In this document: piece after piece, positions 1 through 5,195 of the stretch
Position numbering within the stretch: the stretch's first letter is position 1
How the letters are laid out: each line of letters opens with the position of its first letter
Assembly: GCA_902783065.1 (NCBI GenBank)
Contig: CACZPV010000268.1
Span: 1-5,195, forward strand
From: an uncultured Ruminococcus sp.
GTDB taxonomy: Bacteria; Bacillota; Clostridia; Oscillospirales; Acutalibacteraceae
Direction of reading: 5' to 3'
DNA length: 5,195 bases
The notes under the pieces: generated by a model
Seen by the model: only the letters and a program-made list of their open reading frames with translations
Told to the model about the DNA's origin: nothing
Database searches by the model: none
Program-made: the position numbers and the translations under genes

Positions 1-1
1 A

Positions 2-907
2 ATGAAAATGACGGTGCAGTCGCCCGCCAAAATCAATCTCTTTCTGGATATCACCGGAAAACGTAATGACGGTTATCATCTGATCAATACAGTAATGCAG
101 TCTGTATCACTGTTTGATGATGTGACAGTGACACTGGATCAGGACAGCAGCGGTATCTCACTGTCATGCAGCCGTGAGGATATCCCCTGCGACAGTTCCA
201 ATACCGCCTTTCAGGCAGCAGAAAAATTTATTTCCAAAACAGGACTTCCTACAGCCGGCATTAACATCCGAATTAAAAAACGTATTCCTTCCGGTGCCGG
301 AATGGCAGGAGGAAGTACGGATGCGGCTGCCGTACTGTATTGCCTGAACGAATTAACAGGGACAAAACTGACAAAGGATGAACTTGCCGAAATCGGTGAG
401 CAGGTAGGCGCAGATGTACCGTTTTGCGTATACGGAGGTACTATGTCGGCAGGAGGAATCGGAACTATACTAAGTCCTCTCCCCGATCTGCCTGAATGCA
501 GCATAGTTATCGTTATGCCGGGATTCAGGATATCAACTAAAGAAGCATATGAAAAATCAGACATCATAGGATATGATGATCCGAAAAGTATGGATAATAT
601 GACAAATGCAATATGCAGCGGAAGTATTATTAATACTGCAAAGTTTCTTTATAATAAATTTGAAGAAGTAGCCGGTATTCAGGAAATCTCGGATATTAAA
701 ACGCTGATGACAGAATACGGCTCCGTTGGTGCATTAATGACCGGCAGCGGTTCAGCAGTTTACGGTATATTTGACAGCGAGGATAAGGCTGAAGAATGTA
801 AGGACAGGCTTAAAGAACAATATGATGAAGTATTATTGGTTCGTCCTGTTCCATCCGGACCAGAACCGGTTATTCACGGGGGGATTATAGGCTCTATACT
901 TGGGTAA
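2..907 (+). CDS. ispE: 4-diphosphocytidyl-2-C-methyl-D-erythritol kinase (IspE)
   Basis: A cytoplasmic GHMP-superfamily kinase that phosphorylates the 2-hydroxyl of CDP-methylerythritol with ATP, in the MEP route to isopentenyl diphosphate. The 301-residue product has the family landmarks in order. The N-terminal SPAKINLFLDITGKR...GYH block is at residues 7-26, with the catalytic-type Lys10. The glycine-rich ATP loop PSGAGMAGGSTDAA is at 96-109. GADVPF at 136-141 carries the presumed catalytic Asp138. The C-terminal GHMP motif MTGSGSAVYGIF is at 246-257. Length is slightly above the roughly 280-290 usual for the family because of a Pro/Gly-rich tail (about residues 282-301). The start is either ATG 2 or ATG 8. 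The first puts Lys10 at the usual position, but the ribosome binding site lies outside the window, so the choice is not settled and the gene could be preceded by an operon partner. It converges on spoIIR. Family assignment is very secure. Confidence 0.96.
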   Translation: MKMTVQSPAKINLFLDITGKRNDGYHLINTVMQSVSLFDDVTVTLDQDSSGISLSCSREDIPCDSSNTAFQAAEKFISKTGLPTAGINIRIKKRIPSGAGMAGGSTDAAAVLYCLNELTGTKLTKDELAEIGEQVGADVPFCVYGGTMSAGGIGTILSPLPDLPECSIVIVMPGFRISTKEAYEKSDIIGYDDPKSMDNMTNAICSGSIINTAKFLYNKFEEVAGIQEISDIKTLMTEYGSVGALMTGSGSAVYGIFDSEDKAEECKDRLKEQYDEVLLVRPVPSGPEPVIHGGIIGSILG

Positions 908-910
908 ATA

Positions 911-981
911 AGAGAAAAAGCGGTATTGATGATAAATGAAACTTTGCTTTATAACTACATTTTTACTGTTCTTCAATACCG
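911..981 (-). terminator. Probable intrinsic terminator of spoIIR
   Basis: Read on the minus strand, a 9-bp perfect stem (CGGTATTGA at 981-973 with TCAATACCG at 929-921, given in transcript order) is followed immediately by C-TTTTT-CTCTTATTT (920-907). A stem followed by a T tract is the layout of a rho-independent terminator, and it lies just 12 bp past the spoIIR stop. The 43-nt loop is long for a terminator, which lowers confidence. In the plus direction the same stem is followed only by GGTTTCATCGTTTC, so it would be a poor terminator for ispE. Confidence 0.5.
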
Positions 982-993
982 GGTTTCATCGTT

Positions 994-1617
994 TCAGGAA
1001 TAACTGAAAAGGCTGTGCATCCACTCCACAATCTTGAATTTTACAACATAACAGTCACTGTCCGTAACTATTTCGGTTTCACCCTCTGTCAGGGCGGAAC
1101 CGATTTTTTTCTCTGCCGAAGGAACGCATACCGCCGGGTAAAGAACACACCACCAGTTATGCCCCTCACCGCTTCCGATTACAATACGCACAGCATCATA
1201 GGTTCCTGCCGGGAGTGTGAAATCTTTATATACTCTGGTATCGAAATTTGCTTTCGTTACACTGGCACGTACTGGATAATTATATCCCTCATTCCTGACG
1301 ACCTCCAGTGCCTTTTCCTGAATACTTGTGATATGGTTTCTTGCAGCAGCCATTGCGTCTTCTTTGTTATGGCAGTTCTGAAACAGCTTGTCTGTATATG
1401 TCGTTATCTCATCACGTACCTTTAATTTTAGTGACTGATCCTCCTCGCTGTCAGAATTAGCAAGTATGTGAAATCTAAGTACTCTGTCCTCTATATCCCG
1501 GCATGCACAGCAGAATCCCGTCATGGAAAACAGACTGCTCAGTACCATAGCACAGCATAATGCTCTGAGAATTAATCTGATTTGTTTATGAATGAATATT
1601 TCTCTTATTTTTTTCAT
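994..1617 (-). CDS. spoIIR: Stage II sporulation protein R (SpoIIR)
   Basis: In Bacillus subtilis SpoIIR is made in the forespore under sigma F, exported into the intermembrane space, and activates the mother-cell membrane protease SpoIIGA, which then cleaves pro-sigma E. The 207-residue product starts with basic residues and a hydrophobic segment (about 13-37, Cys-rich near its end), which serves as a signal peptide or membrane anchor. The family core follows: VLRFHILANSDSEEDQSLKL at 46-65 leading into KVRDEI, then FDTRVYKDFTLPAGTYDAVRI (125-145) and the hallmark GHNWWCVLYPAVC (152-164), ending in KFKIVEWMH. Length is close to the B. subtilis protein (about 224). I chose ATG 1617 over the in-frame ATG 1665 because GGGAGGG lies 6 nt ahead of it and a 16-residue N-terminal addition has no family support. 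It is divergent from ppk and convergent with ispE, so it is probably monocistronic. Its presence implies an endospore-forming lineage. Confidence 0.93.
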   Translation of the reverse strand: MKKIREIFIHKQIRLILRALCCAMVLSSLFSMTGFCCACRDIEDRVLRFHILANSDSEEDQSLKLKVRDEITTYTDKLFQNCHNKEDAMAAARNHITSIQEKALEVVRNEGYNYPVRASVTKANFDTRVYKDFTLPAGTYDAVRIVIGSGEGHNWWCVLYPAVCVPSAEKKIGSALTEGETEIVTDSDCYVVKFKIVEWMHSLFSYS

Positions 1618-1623
1618 ATTGCA

Positions 1624-1630
1624 CCCTCCC
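1624..1630 (-). promoter_or_regulatory. Ribosome binding site that fixes the spoIIR start
   Basis: Minus-strand GGGAGGG, a strong Shine-Dalgarno match, followed by the 6-nt spacer TGCAAT and then ATG at 1617. It decides the start in favour of the 207-residue form. The upstream in-frame ATG at 1665 has no comparable purine tract. Confidence 0.85.
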
Positions 1631-1778
1631 GAATATTCTGAAAATCGTATGTTGGTATGATACAAATTCCTGATAAAAATAAAAAACGGATTTGCGAGGA
1701 TATTTCCCGTAATGGCTGTCTATTTTATATCAGGTATTACTATGAGTATCGGCATAATTTTTTCGTTTATACAGCTTC

Positions 1779-1801
1779 TTTTGTTTAAAAAATCAACAAA
1801 A
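1779..1801. repeat. AT-rich inverted repeat upstream of the ppk promoter
   Basis: TTTTGTT (1779-1785) and AACAAAA (1795-1801) form a 7-bp perfect inverted repeat with a 9-bp centre, ending 5 bp before the -35 hexamer of the ppk promoter. Its A tracts (1787-1792 and 1798-1802) sit where an UP element would contact the RNA polymerase alpha subunit. It could be an operator, an UP element or simply AT-rich chance, so it is reported as a sequence observation only. Confidence 0.3.
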
Positions 1802-1806
1802 ATATC

Positions 1807-1835
1807 TTGAAATATGGATAAATGTTTGCTATAAT
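1807..1835 (+). promoter_or_regulatory. Sigma-A type promoter of ppk
   Basis: The -35 hexamer TTGAAA (1807-1812) is separated by exactly 17 bp from a perfect -10 TATAAT (1830-1835). The -10 is preceded by TG one base upstream (TGC-TATAAT), the extended -10 arrangement. A-rich tracts precede the -35. Transcription would be expected to start near 1842, giving a leader of about 66 nt before the ppk GTG. The match suggests strong, growth-phase housekeeping transcription of ppk, unless a regulator acts on it. Confidence 0.85.
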
Positions 1836-1858
1836 AAATAAAAGCTTATTTGGGCACC

Positions 1859-1881
1859 CTCTGAAATAACTTTTTTCAGGG
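1859..1881 (+). other. Hairpin in the ppk leader
   Basis: CTGAAA (1861-1866) pairs with TTTCAG (1874-1879) around a 7-nt loop. One G-U pair and one C-G pair extend the stem outwards (1860/1880, 1859/1881). Its 3' arm overlaps an interrupted palindrome, AGGGA-T-TCCCT (1878-1888), so the two folds are alternatives. It lies 14 nt upstream of the ppk Shine-Dalgarno sequence. It is not followed by a T tract, so it is not an obvious attenuator. Confidence 0.4.
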
Positions 1882-1895
1882 ATTCCCTCTATTGA

Positions 1896-1902
1896 AAGGT
1901 GA
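1896..1902 (+). promoter_or_regulatory. Ribosome binding site that decides the ppk start
   Basis: AAGGTGA (1896-1902) is complementary to the 16S 3' end and is spaced 5 nt from the GTG at 1908. An alternative in-frame GTG at 1899 lies inside this element and has no Shine-Dalgarno sequence of its own, so 1908 is preferred. Confidence 0.75.
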
Positions 1903-1907
1903 GTACC

Positions 1908-4115
1908 GTGAGCGATAAGAAAAAAGAGGAAGTTAAAAACAAAAAAGAAGGCAAAGAAAAGGAAAAATTACCGTCTAAGGCACAGCTGAAACCTACGAAA
2001 CTCTGCTCACTGCCGGATTTTCCTTATAATAACAGAGAACTCAGCTGGATGGATTTTAACAGCCGTGTACTTGAAGAAGCGTTCGAAAAGGAAAATCCTA
2101 TATTGGAAAGACTCAATTTTCTGGCTATTACCGCTTCAAATCTGGATGAGTTTTTTATGGTTCGTGTTGCCGGCGTAATGGACAGACTTCATTCTCCAAA
2201 AGGTAAAAAACCGGATGAATCGGGAATGAATGCACAAAAACAGTTCGACTTACTGACGGAAAAAATCCATGATTTTGCAAAAAAACAGTATTCCTGCCTG
2301 AATCGTTCACTGCTTCCCGCTTTGAAAAAAAATAAAATACGTTTTCTGAAAATCGAGGAACTGAATAAGATCCAGCGTCAGGAAATTGATAAATATTTTG
2401 ATAAAATGATTTTTCCGGTTCTGACTCCGCTGGCAGTAGATACATCAAGACCGTTTCCGCTGCTCGCAAATAAAAGTCTTAATATCGCTGTCCGTCTTTC
2501 AAAAGAAGGAGAGGATATTTTTGCCGTTGTACAGGTTCCTTCAATCGTACAGCGTTATTTCGAAGTAAGCAGCGACAGCGGCAGAGCTTTTATCCTTTTG
2601 GAAGATATTATTACAGATAAACTTTCACAATTGTTTGAATTATACAAAATAAAAGCATATTGCCCGTTCCGTATTACAAGAGACAGTGATCTTGATATCG
2701 ATGAGGATGCGGACGATCTGTTAGTAGAGATTAAACACTCATTGAAAAAACGTCAGAGGGGCGATCCTGTTCGGCTGGAAATTGCCGTCAGAAGCGATGA
2801 GGCTCTGCGTAATTTTCTTGTGGATATGCTGGATGTCAGCAGTAAGGAAATTTATGAAGTCAATGGTCCGTTGGATCTGACTTTCCTTTCTAAATTTGCC
2901 CGTCTGGACGGACTGGACAGTCTTCGCTTCAAACCGATTATACCGGTTGAACCCCCTGCCGATTTCTTTGGATATGAGGATGTATTTGAGGCTATTCGTG
3001 AAAAAGACAGAATGGTTCATCATCCGTATGAAAGCTTCGACAGCGTTATTAAGTTCATTAATCAGGCAGCTAAGGATCCTGATGTTCTTGCAATCAAACA
3101 GACACTGTATCGTGTCAGCGGCCATTCTCCGATTATTGCTGCACTGATTAAAGCTGCCGAAAACGGTAAACAGGTGACAGTTCTGGTAGAACTGAAAGCA
3201 AGATTTGATGAGGAAAATAATATTGGTTGGGCTAAAAAACTTGAAAAAGCAGGATGCCATGTTATTTATGGTCTTCAGGGACTGAAAACTCACTGCAAAA
3301 TTGTTCTTGTAGTACGCAAGGAAGAAGACGGACTTCGCCGCTATCTTCATATGGGAACAGGAAATTACAATGACAGCACAGCACGCTTTTATACCGATAT
3401 CGGTGTGTTTACATGCAATGAAGAATTTGGTGAGGATGCATCTTCTCTGTTTAATGTTATTACCGGCTACAGTACACCGCCTGTTTATAATAAGATGAAG
3501 GTTGCACCTACCGGACTGAGAGATTTCTTTGAAGAAATGATCCGCCATGAAACAGAAAATACTGCGGCAGGACTGCCTTCGGGAATTGTGGCAAAGATCA
3601 ATTCTCTTGTTGATCCGTCTATTATAAGGCTGCTGTATGAAGCTTCTCAGGCAGGTGTGAAAATCACTTTGATCGTCAGGGGAATCTGCTGTCTGGTACC
3701 GGGAATAAAGGGTATCAGTGAAAATATTACTGTACGCAGTATAGTAGGACAGCTTCTGGAGCATAGCCGTATTTTTATTTTTGAAAACGGCGGAAACAAA
3801 AAGATCTATATGGGATCGGCAGATTGGATGCAGCGAAACCTTGATAAAAGAGTCGAACTGGTGTTTCCTATCGAAGATCCGGATCTGATCGACAGAAGTT
3901 TCGGCATTATGGAAACAATGCTTAAGGATGTTCTGAATACAAGGATTCAAAAATCTGATACATCCTACGAACTGTTGGACAGACGCGGCAAAAAGCCGCA
4001 CAATTGTCAGCGTGAATTTTCAGATATGGCAAAAAAAGCACTTTCCGCTAAAAAGACAGTCGTAATCGAGGAAAACAGATTTAAACCCCTGACTGGAAAT
4101 AATCATAAAATTTAA
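1908..4115 (+). CDS. ppk1: Polyphosphate kinase 1 (PPK1)
   Basis: Reversibly transfers the gamma-phosphate of ATP to inorganic polyphosphate. The PPK1 family is usually membrane-associated and oligomeric. With the GTG 1908 start the product is 735 residues, a little longer than E. coli PPK (688). Residues 1-33 are a Lys/Glu-rich, probably disordered tail. The N domain begins at YNNRELSWMDFN (about 40-51) and includes NLDEFFMVRVAG (78-89). The middle domain spans roughly 145-325. The two phospholipase-D-like catalytic domains follow. LYRV (Arg402) and KARFDEENN (Arg432) match the Mg-binding arginines of E. coli. GLKTHCK carries His462, equivalent to the phosphorylated His435 of E. coli. HMGTGNYND holds His481, and EHSRIFIFENGG holds His619, equivalent to His592. 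MGSADWMQRNLDKRVE then closes the core. All key residues are present, so it should be active. No ppx exopolyphosphatase gene lies beside it. It has its own sigma-A promoter, and the phosphofructokinase gene follows 208 bp later on the same strand. Confidence 0.97.
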   Translation: MSDKKKEEVKNKKEGKEKEKLPSKAQLKPTKLCSLPDFPYNNRELSWMDFNSRVLEEAFEKENPILERLNFLAITASNLDEFFMVRVAGVMDRLHSPKGKKPDESGMNAQKQFDLLTEKIHDFAKKQYSCLNRSLLPALKKNKIRFLKIEELNKIQRQEIDKYFDKMIFPVLTPLAVDTSRPFPLLANKSLNIAVRLSKEGEDIFAVVQVPSIVQRYFEVSSDSGRAFILLEDIITDKLSQLFELYKIKAYCPFRITRDSDLDIDEDADDLLVEIKHSLKKRQRGDPVRLEIAVRSDEALRNFLVDMLDVSSKEIYEVNGPLDLTFLSKFARLDGLDSLRFKPIIPVEPPADFFGYEDVFEAIREKDRMVHHPYESFDSVIKFINQAAKDPDVLAIKQTLYRVSGHSPIIAALIKAAENGKQVTVLVELKARFDEENNIGWAKKLEKAGCHVIYGLQGLKTHCKIVLVVRKEEDGLRRYLHMGTGNYNDSTARFYTDIGVFTCNEEFGEDASSLFNVITGYSTPPVYNKMKVAPTGLRDFFEEMIRHETENTAAGLPSGIVAKINSLVDPSIIRLLYEASQAGVKITLIVRGICCLVPGIKGISENITVRSIVGQLLEHSRIFIFENGGNKKIYMGSADWMQRNLDKRVELVFPIEDPDLIDRSFGIMETMLKDVLNTRIQKSDTSYELLDRRGKKPHNCQREFSDMAKKALSAKKTVVIEENRFKPLTGNNHKI

Positions 4116-4131
4116 ATCATTTAATTGGATC

Positions 4132-4149
4132 AAGCCTTTTTAAAGGCTT
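4132..4149 (+). other. Tight hairpin downstream of ppk, possible weak terminator or processing site
   Basis: AAGCCTTT (4132-4139) and AAAGGCTT (4142-4149) form an 8-bp perfect inverted repeat with a 2-nt centre (in RNA more likely 7 bp with a 4-nt loop), 17 nt after the ppk stop. The sequence after it is ACAGGGATCACGG, with no T tract, so it does not meet the usual rule for an intrinsic terminator. It may protect the ppk 3' end, or allow partial read-through into the phosphofructokinase gene. Confidence 0.45.
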
Positions 4150-4151
4150 AC

Positions 4152-4200
4152 AGGGATCACGGTCAGCAAAATTTTCTTACTTGAGATCCCTCCTGAGGGA
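4152..4200 (+). repeat. Overlapping, mutually exclusive inverted repeats ahead of the phosphofructokinase gene
   Basis: AGGGATC (4152-4158) is complementary to GATCCCT (4185-4191), a 7-bp stem with a 26-nt loop. The 3' arm overlaps the left arm of a second, tight hairpin: TCCCTC (4187-4192) with GAGGGA (4195-4200). Only one of the two can form at a time. No T tract follows either stem and no known riboswitch or T-box consensus was recognised. The rest of the gap (4201-4308) shows no convincing promoter. Confidence 0.4.
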
Positions 4201-4323
4201 GTGAATTCCATAAAGCAGCACTCATTGGGCAGAATCAGATGTCAGCGGAACCGTTTTTCATACCGGTAGCCGTTGTCTGAAATATTGTTTATTGAATCAA
4301 TTACAGAAAAGGATGTGTTTACT

Positions 4324-5195
4324 ATGAAAAGAGTAGGTATACTGACAAGCGGCGGAGATTGTCAGGGTTTGAACTCGGCAATCAGAGGTCTTGCCAAGGG
4401 TCTTTATCATCATTATGGAAAAAAAGTTGAGATCTACGGTATTGTTGACGGCTACAGAGGTCTGATAAACGGCGAATATCGTCTGATGGATCCCGATGAT
4501 TTTTCCGGAATCCTGACAAGAGGAGGTACGATACTCGGAACATCCCGTCAGCCTTTCAAACAGATGCGTGTAATTGACGAAACTACCAATGTCGATAAAG
4601 TAGCTGCAATGAAAAAAACTTATGCTGATCTTAAGCTTGACTGTCTGGTGGTTCTCGGAGGAAACGGTACTCATAAAAGTGCCAATATGCTTTCTGAAGA
4701 AGGTCTGAATGTCGTTTCTATGCCGAAAACAATTGACAATGATATATGGGGAACAGATGTCACCTTCGGTTTTCAGAGTGCTGTGGATATAGCTACTCAT
4801 GTTATTGACTGTATTCATACAACGGCTACCTCTCATGGTCGTGTATTCATTGTAGAATGTATGGGACATAAGGCAGGATGGCTTACGCTTCATGCAGGTA
4901 TTGCGGGAGGTGCCGATGTAATTCTGATTCCTGAGATCCCCTACGATATTGATAAGGTTATAGATACTGTCAGAACCAGAACAAAGAACGGCAAAAGCTT
5001 CTCAATTCTTGCTGTTGCCGAAGGTGCAATCTCCAAAGATATTGCGGCGCTGCCCAAAAAGAAGAAAAAAGAAGCTATTGCTAATCTGATGTATCCGTCT
5101 ATTTCCTACAAAATTGCTCATGAGATCGAACAGGCAACCGGTCAGGAAACCAGAGTAACCGTTCCCGGTCATTTCCAGAGAGGCGGAAGTCCCGA
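4324..5195 (+). CDS. 6-phosphofructokinase, PPi-PFK-like lineage with ATP-type glycine (3' end beyond window)
   Basis: Phosphorylates fructose 6-phosphate to the 1,6-bisphosphate, the committing step of glycolysis. The 290 visible codons start at ATG 4324, with AAGG 11 nt upstream, and stay open to the window edge. Motifs in order are GILTSGGDCQGLNSAIRG (5-22), YRGL (44-47), GGTILGTSR (67-75), GGNGTHKS (112-119), PKTIDNDIWGTD (134-145) with the catalytic-base-type Asp138, FGFQSA (148-153), SHGRVFIVECMGHKAGW (170-186), IPEIPYD (202-208) and PGHFQRGGSP (281-290). Gly115 at the E. coli Gly104 position points to ATP as donor, while Lys135 at the Gly124 position is the PPi-PFK-type residue. Asn114 replaces the usual Asp103. 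A complete protein would need roughly 30-150 more residues, depending on subgroup. The family is certain, but the phosphoryl donor is inferred, so no pfkA or pfp symbol is given. Confidence 0.93.
   Translation, partial: MKRVGILTSGGDCQGLNSAIRGLAKGLYHHYGKKVEIYGIVDGYRGLINGEYRLMDPDDFSGILTRGGTILGTSRQPFKQMRVIDETTNVDKVAAMKKTYADLKLDCLVVLGGNGTHKSANMLSEEGLNVVSMPKTIDNDIWGTDVTFGFQSAVDIATHVIDCIHTTATSHGRVFIVECMGHKAGWLTLHAGIAGGADVILIPEIPYDIDKVIDTVRTRTKNGKSFSILAVAEGAISKDIAALPKKKKKEAIANLMYPSISYKIAHEIEQATGQETRVTVPGHFQRGGSP

Noticed and set aside
211..567. A 118-codon minus-strand open frame inside ispE
   Set aside because: It covers the ATP-binding loop of IspE on the other strand and has no domain or ribosome binding site of its own.
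1015..1425. A 136-codon plus-strand open frame inside spoIIR
   Set aside because: The minus strand here encodes the conserved SpoIIR core. The plus-strand product is Cys/Tyr/Ile-rich without family features.
1617..1665. Longer SpoIIR starting at ATG 1665
   Set aside because: It has no Shine-Dalgarno sequence, and the extra 16 residues would precede the signal segment without family support. The GGGAGGG-spaced ATG at 1617 is much better.
2739..4001. A 420-codon open frame on the minus strand opposite ppk
   Set aside because: It lies wholly inside the well-supported ppk gene. The translation is rich in Cys, His, Phe and Ile, resembles no known family and has no visible ribosome binding site. 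It is an antisense shadow of ppk codon usage.
4273..4301. Possible promoter for the phosphofructokinase gene (TTGTCT followed by ATCAAT)
   Set aside because: The -10 match is poor, and transcription would begin almost at the Shine-Dalgarno sequence. It is not strong enough to annotate.
4116..4323. T-box or known riboswitch in the gap before the phosphofructokinase gene
   Set aside because: No T-box core (TGGNACCGCG-like) sequence and no recognised riboswitch motif was seen. Only short inverted repeats are present.
4297..4893. A 198-codon open frame on the minus strand opposite the phosphofructokinase gene
   Set aside because: It overlaps strongly conserved PFK motifs on the other strand. 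Its translation has no recognisable domain and a composition typical of an antisense shadow.
1..5195. Mobile elements, CRISPR arrays, tRNA or rRNA genes, phage attachment sites, or a novel defence-type system
   Set aside because: No spaced repeats, transposase motifs, terminal inverted repeats or RNA gene consensus were seen. About nine tenths of the window is taken up by four recognisable housekeeping or sporulation genes.

Overview
The window reads as an ordinary housekeeping and sporulation stretch from a spore-forming, low-to-moderate GC Gram-positive bacterium of the class Clostridia. A Ruminococcus-like member of the Oscillospiraceae is my best guess. The evidence is a spoIIR gene, strong purine-rich Shine-Dalgarno sequences, a canonical sigma-A type promoter, and a phosphofructokinase of the PPi-PFK-like type that I associate with gut Clostridia. 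The genus is inferred from protein style, not demonstrated.

Layout from left to right. Positions 2-907 (+) hold ispE, an enzyme of the MEP isoprenoid pathway. It converges on spoIIR at 994-1617 (-), which encodes the secreted forespore-to-mother-cell signal that triggers pro-sigma-E processing. The 86 bp between them carry an inverted repeat followed, on the minus strand, by a T tract, which is a plausible terminator for spoIIR. Positions 1618-1907 form a 290 bp divergent intergenic region with a very good sigma-A promoter (TTGAAA, 17 bp, extended-10 TATAAT) reading right into ppk, a short leader hairpin and the ppk ribosome binding site. Its left part (about 1631-1778) shows nothing firm beyond a weak sigma-F-like match for spoIIR. 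Positions 1908-4115 (+) hold a full-length ppk1 (polyphosphate kinase), starting at GTG. A 208 bp gap (4116-4323) contains a tight hairpin and a set of mutually exclusive inverted repeats, with no clear promoter or T-tracted terminator. Positions 4324-5195 (+) hold the first 290 codons of a 6-phosphofructokinase gene that runs off the window.

The genes do not form one pathway. ispE and spoIIR are a convergent pair. ppk and the phosphofructokinase gene are co-directional and could be co-transcribed, because no convincing terminator separates them, and both handle phosphoryl-group energy (polyphosphate/ATP and glycolytic commitment). No mobile element, CRISPR array, RNA gene or evident new system was found. 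The items most worth a second look are the mixed Gly/Lys donor-site signature with an Asp-to-Asn change in the phosphofructokinase, and the paired AGGGAT/ATCCCT elements in the leaders of ppk and of the phosphofructokinase gene.
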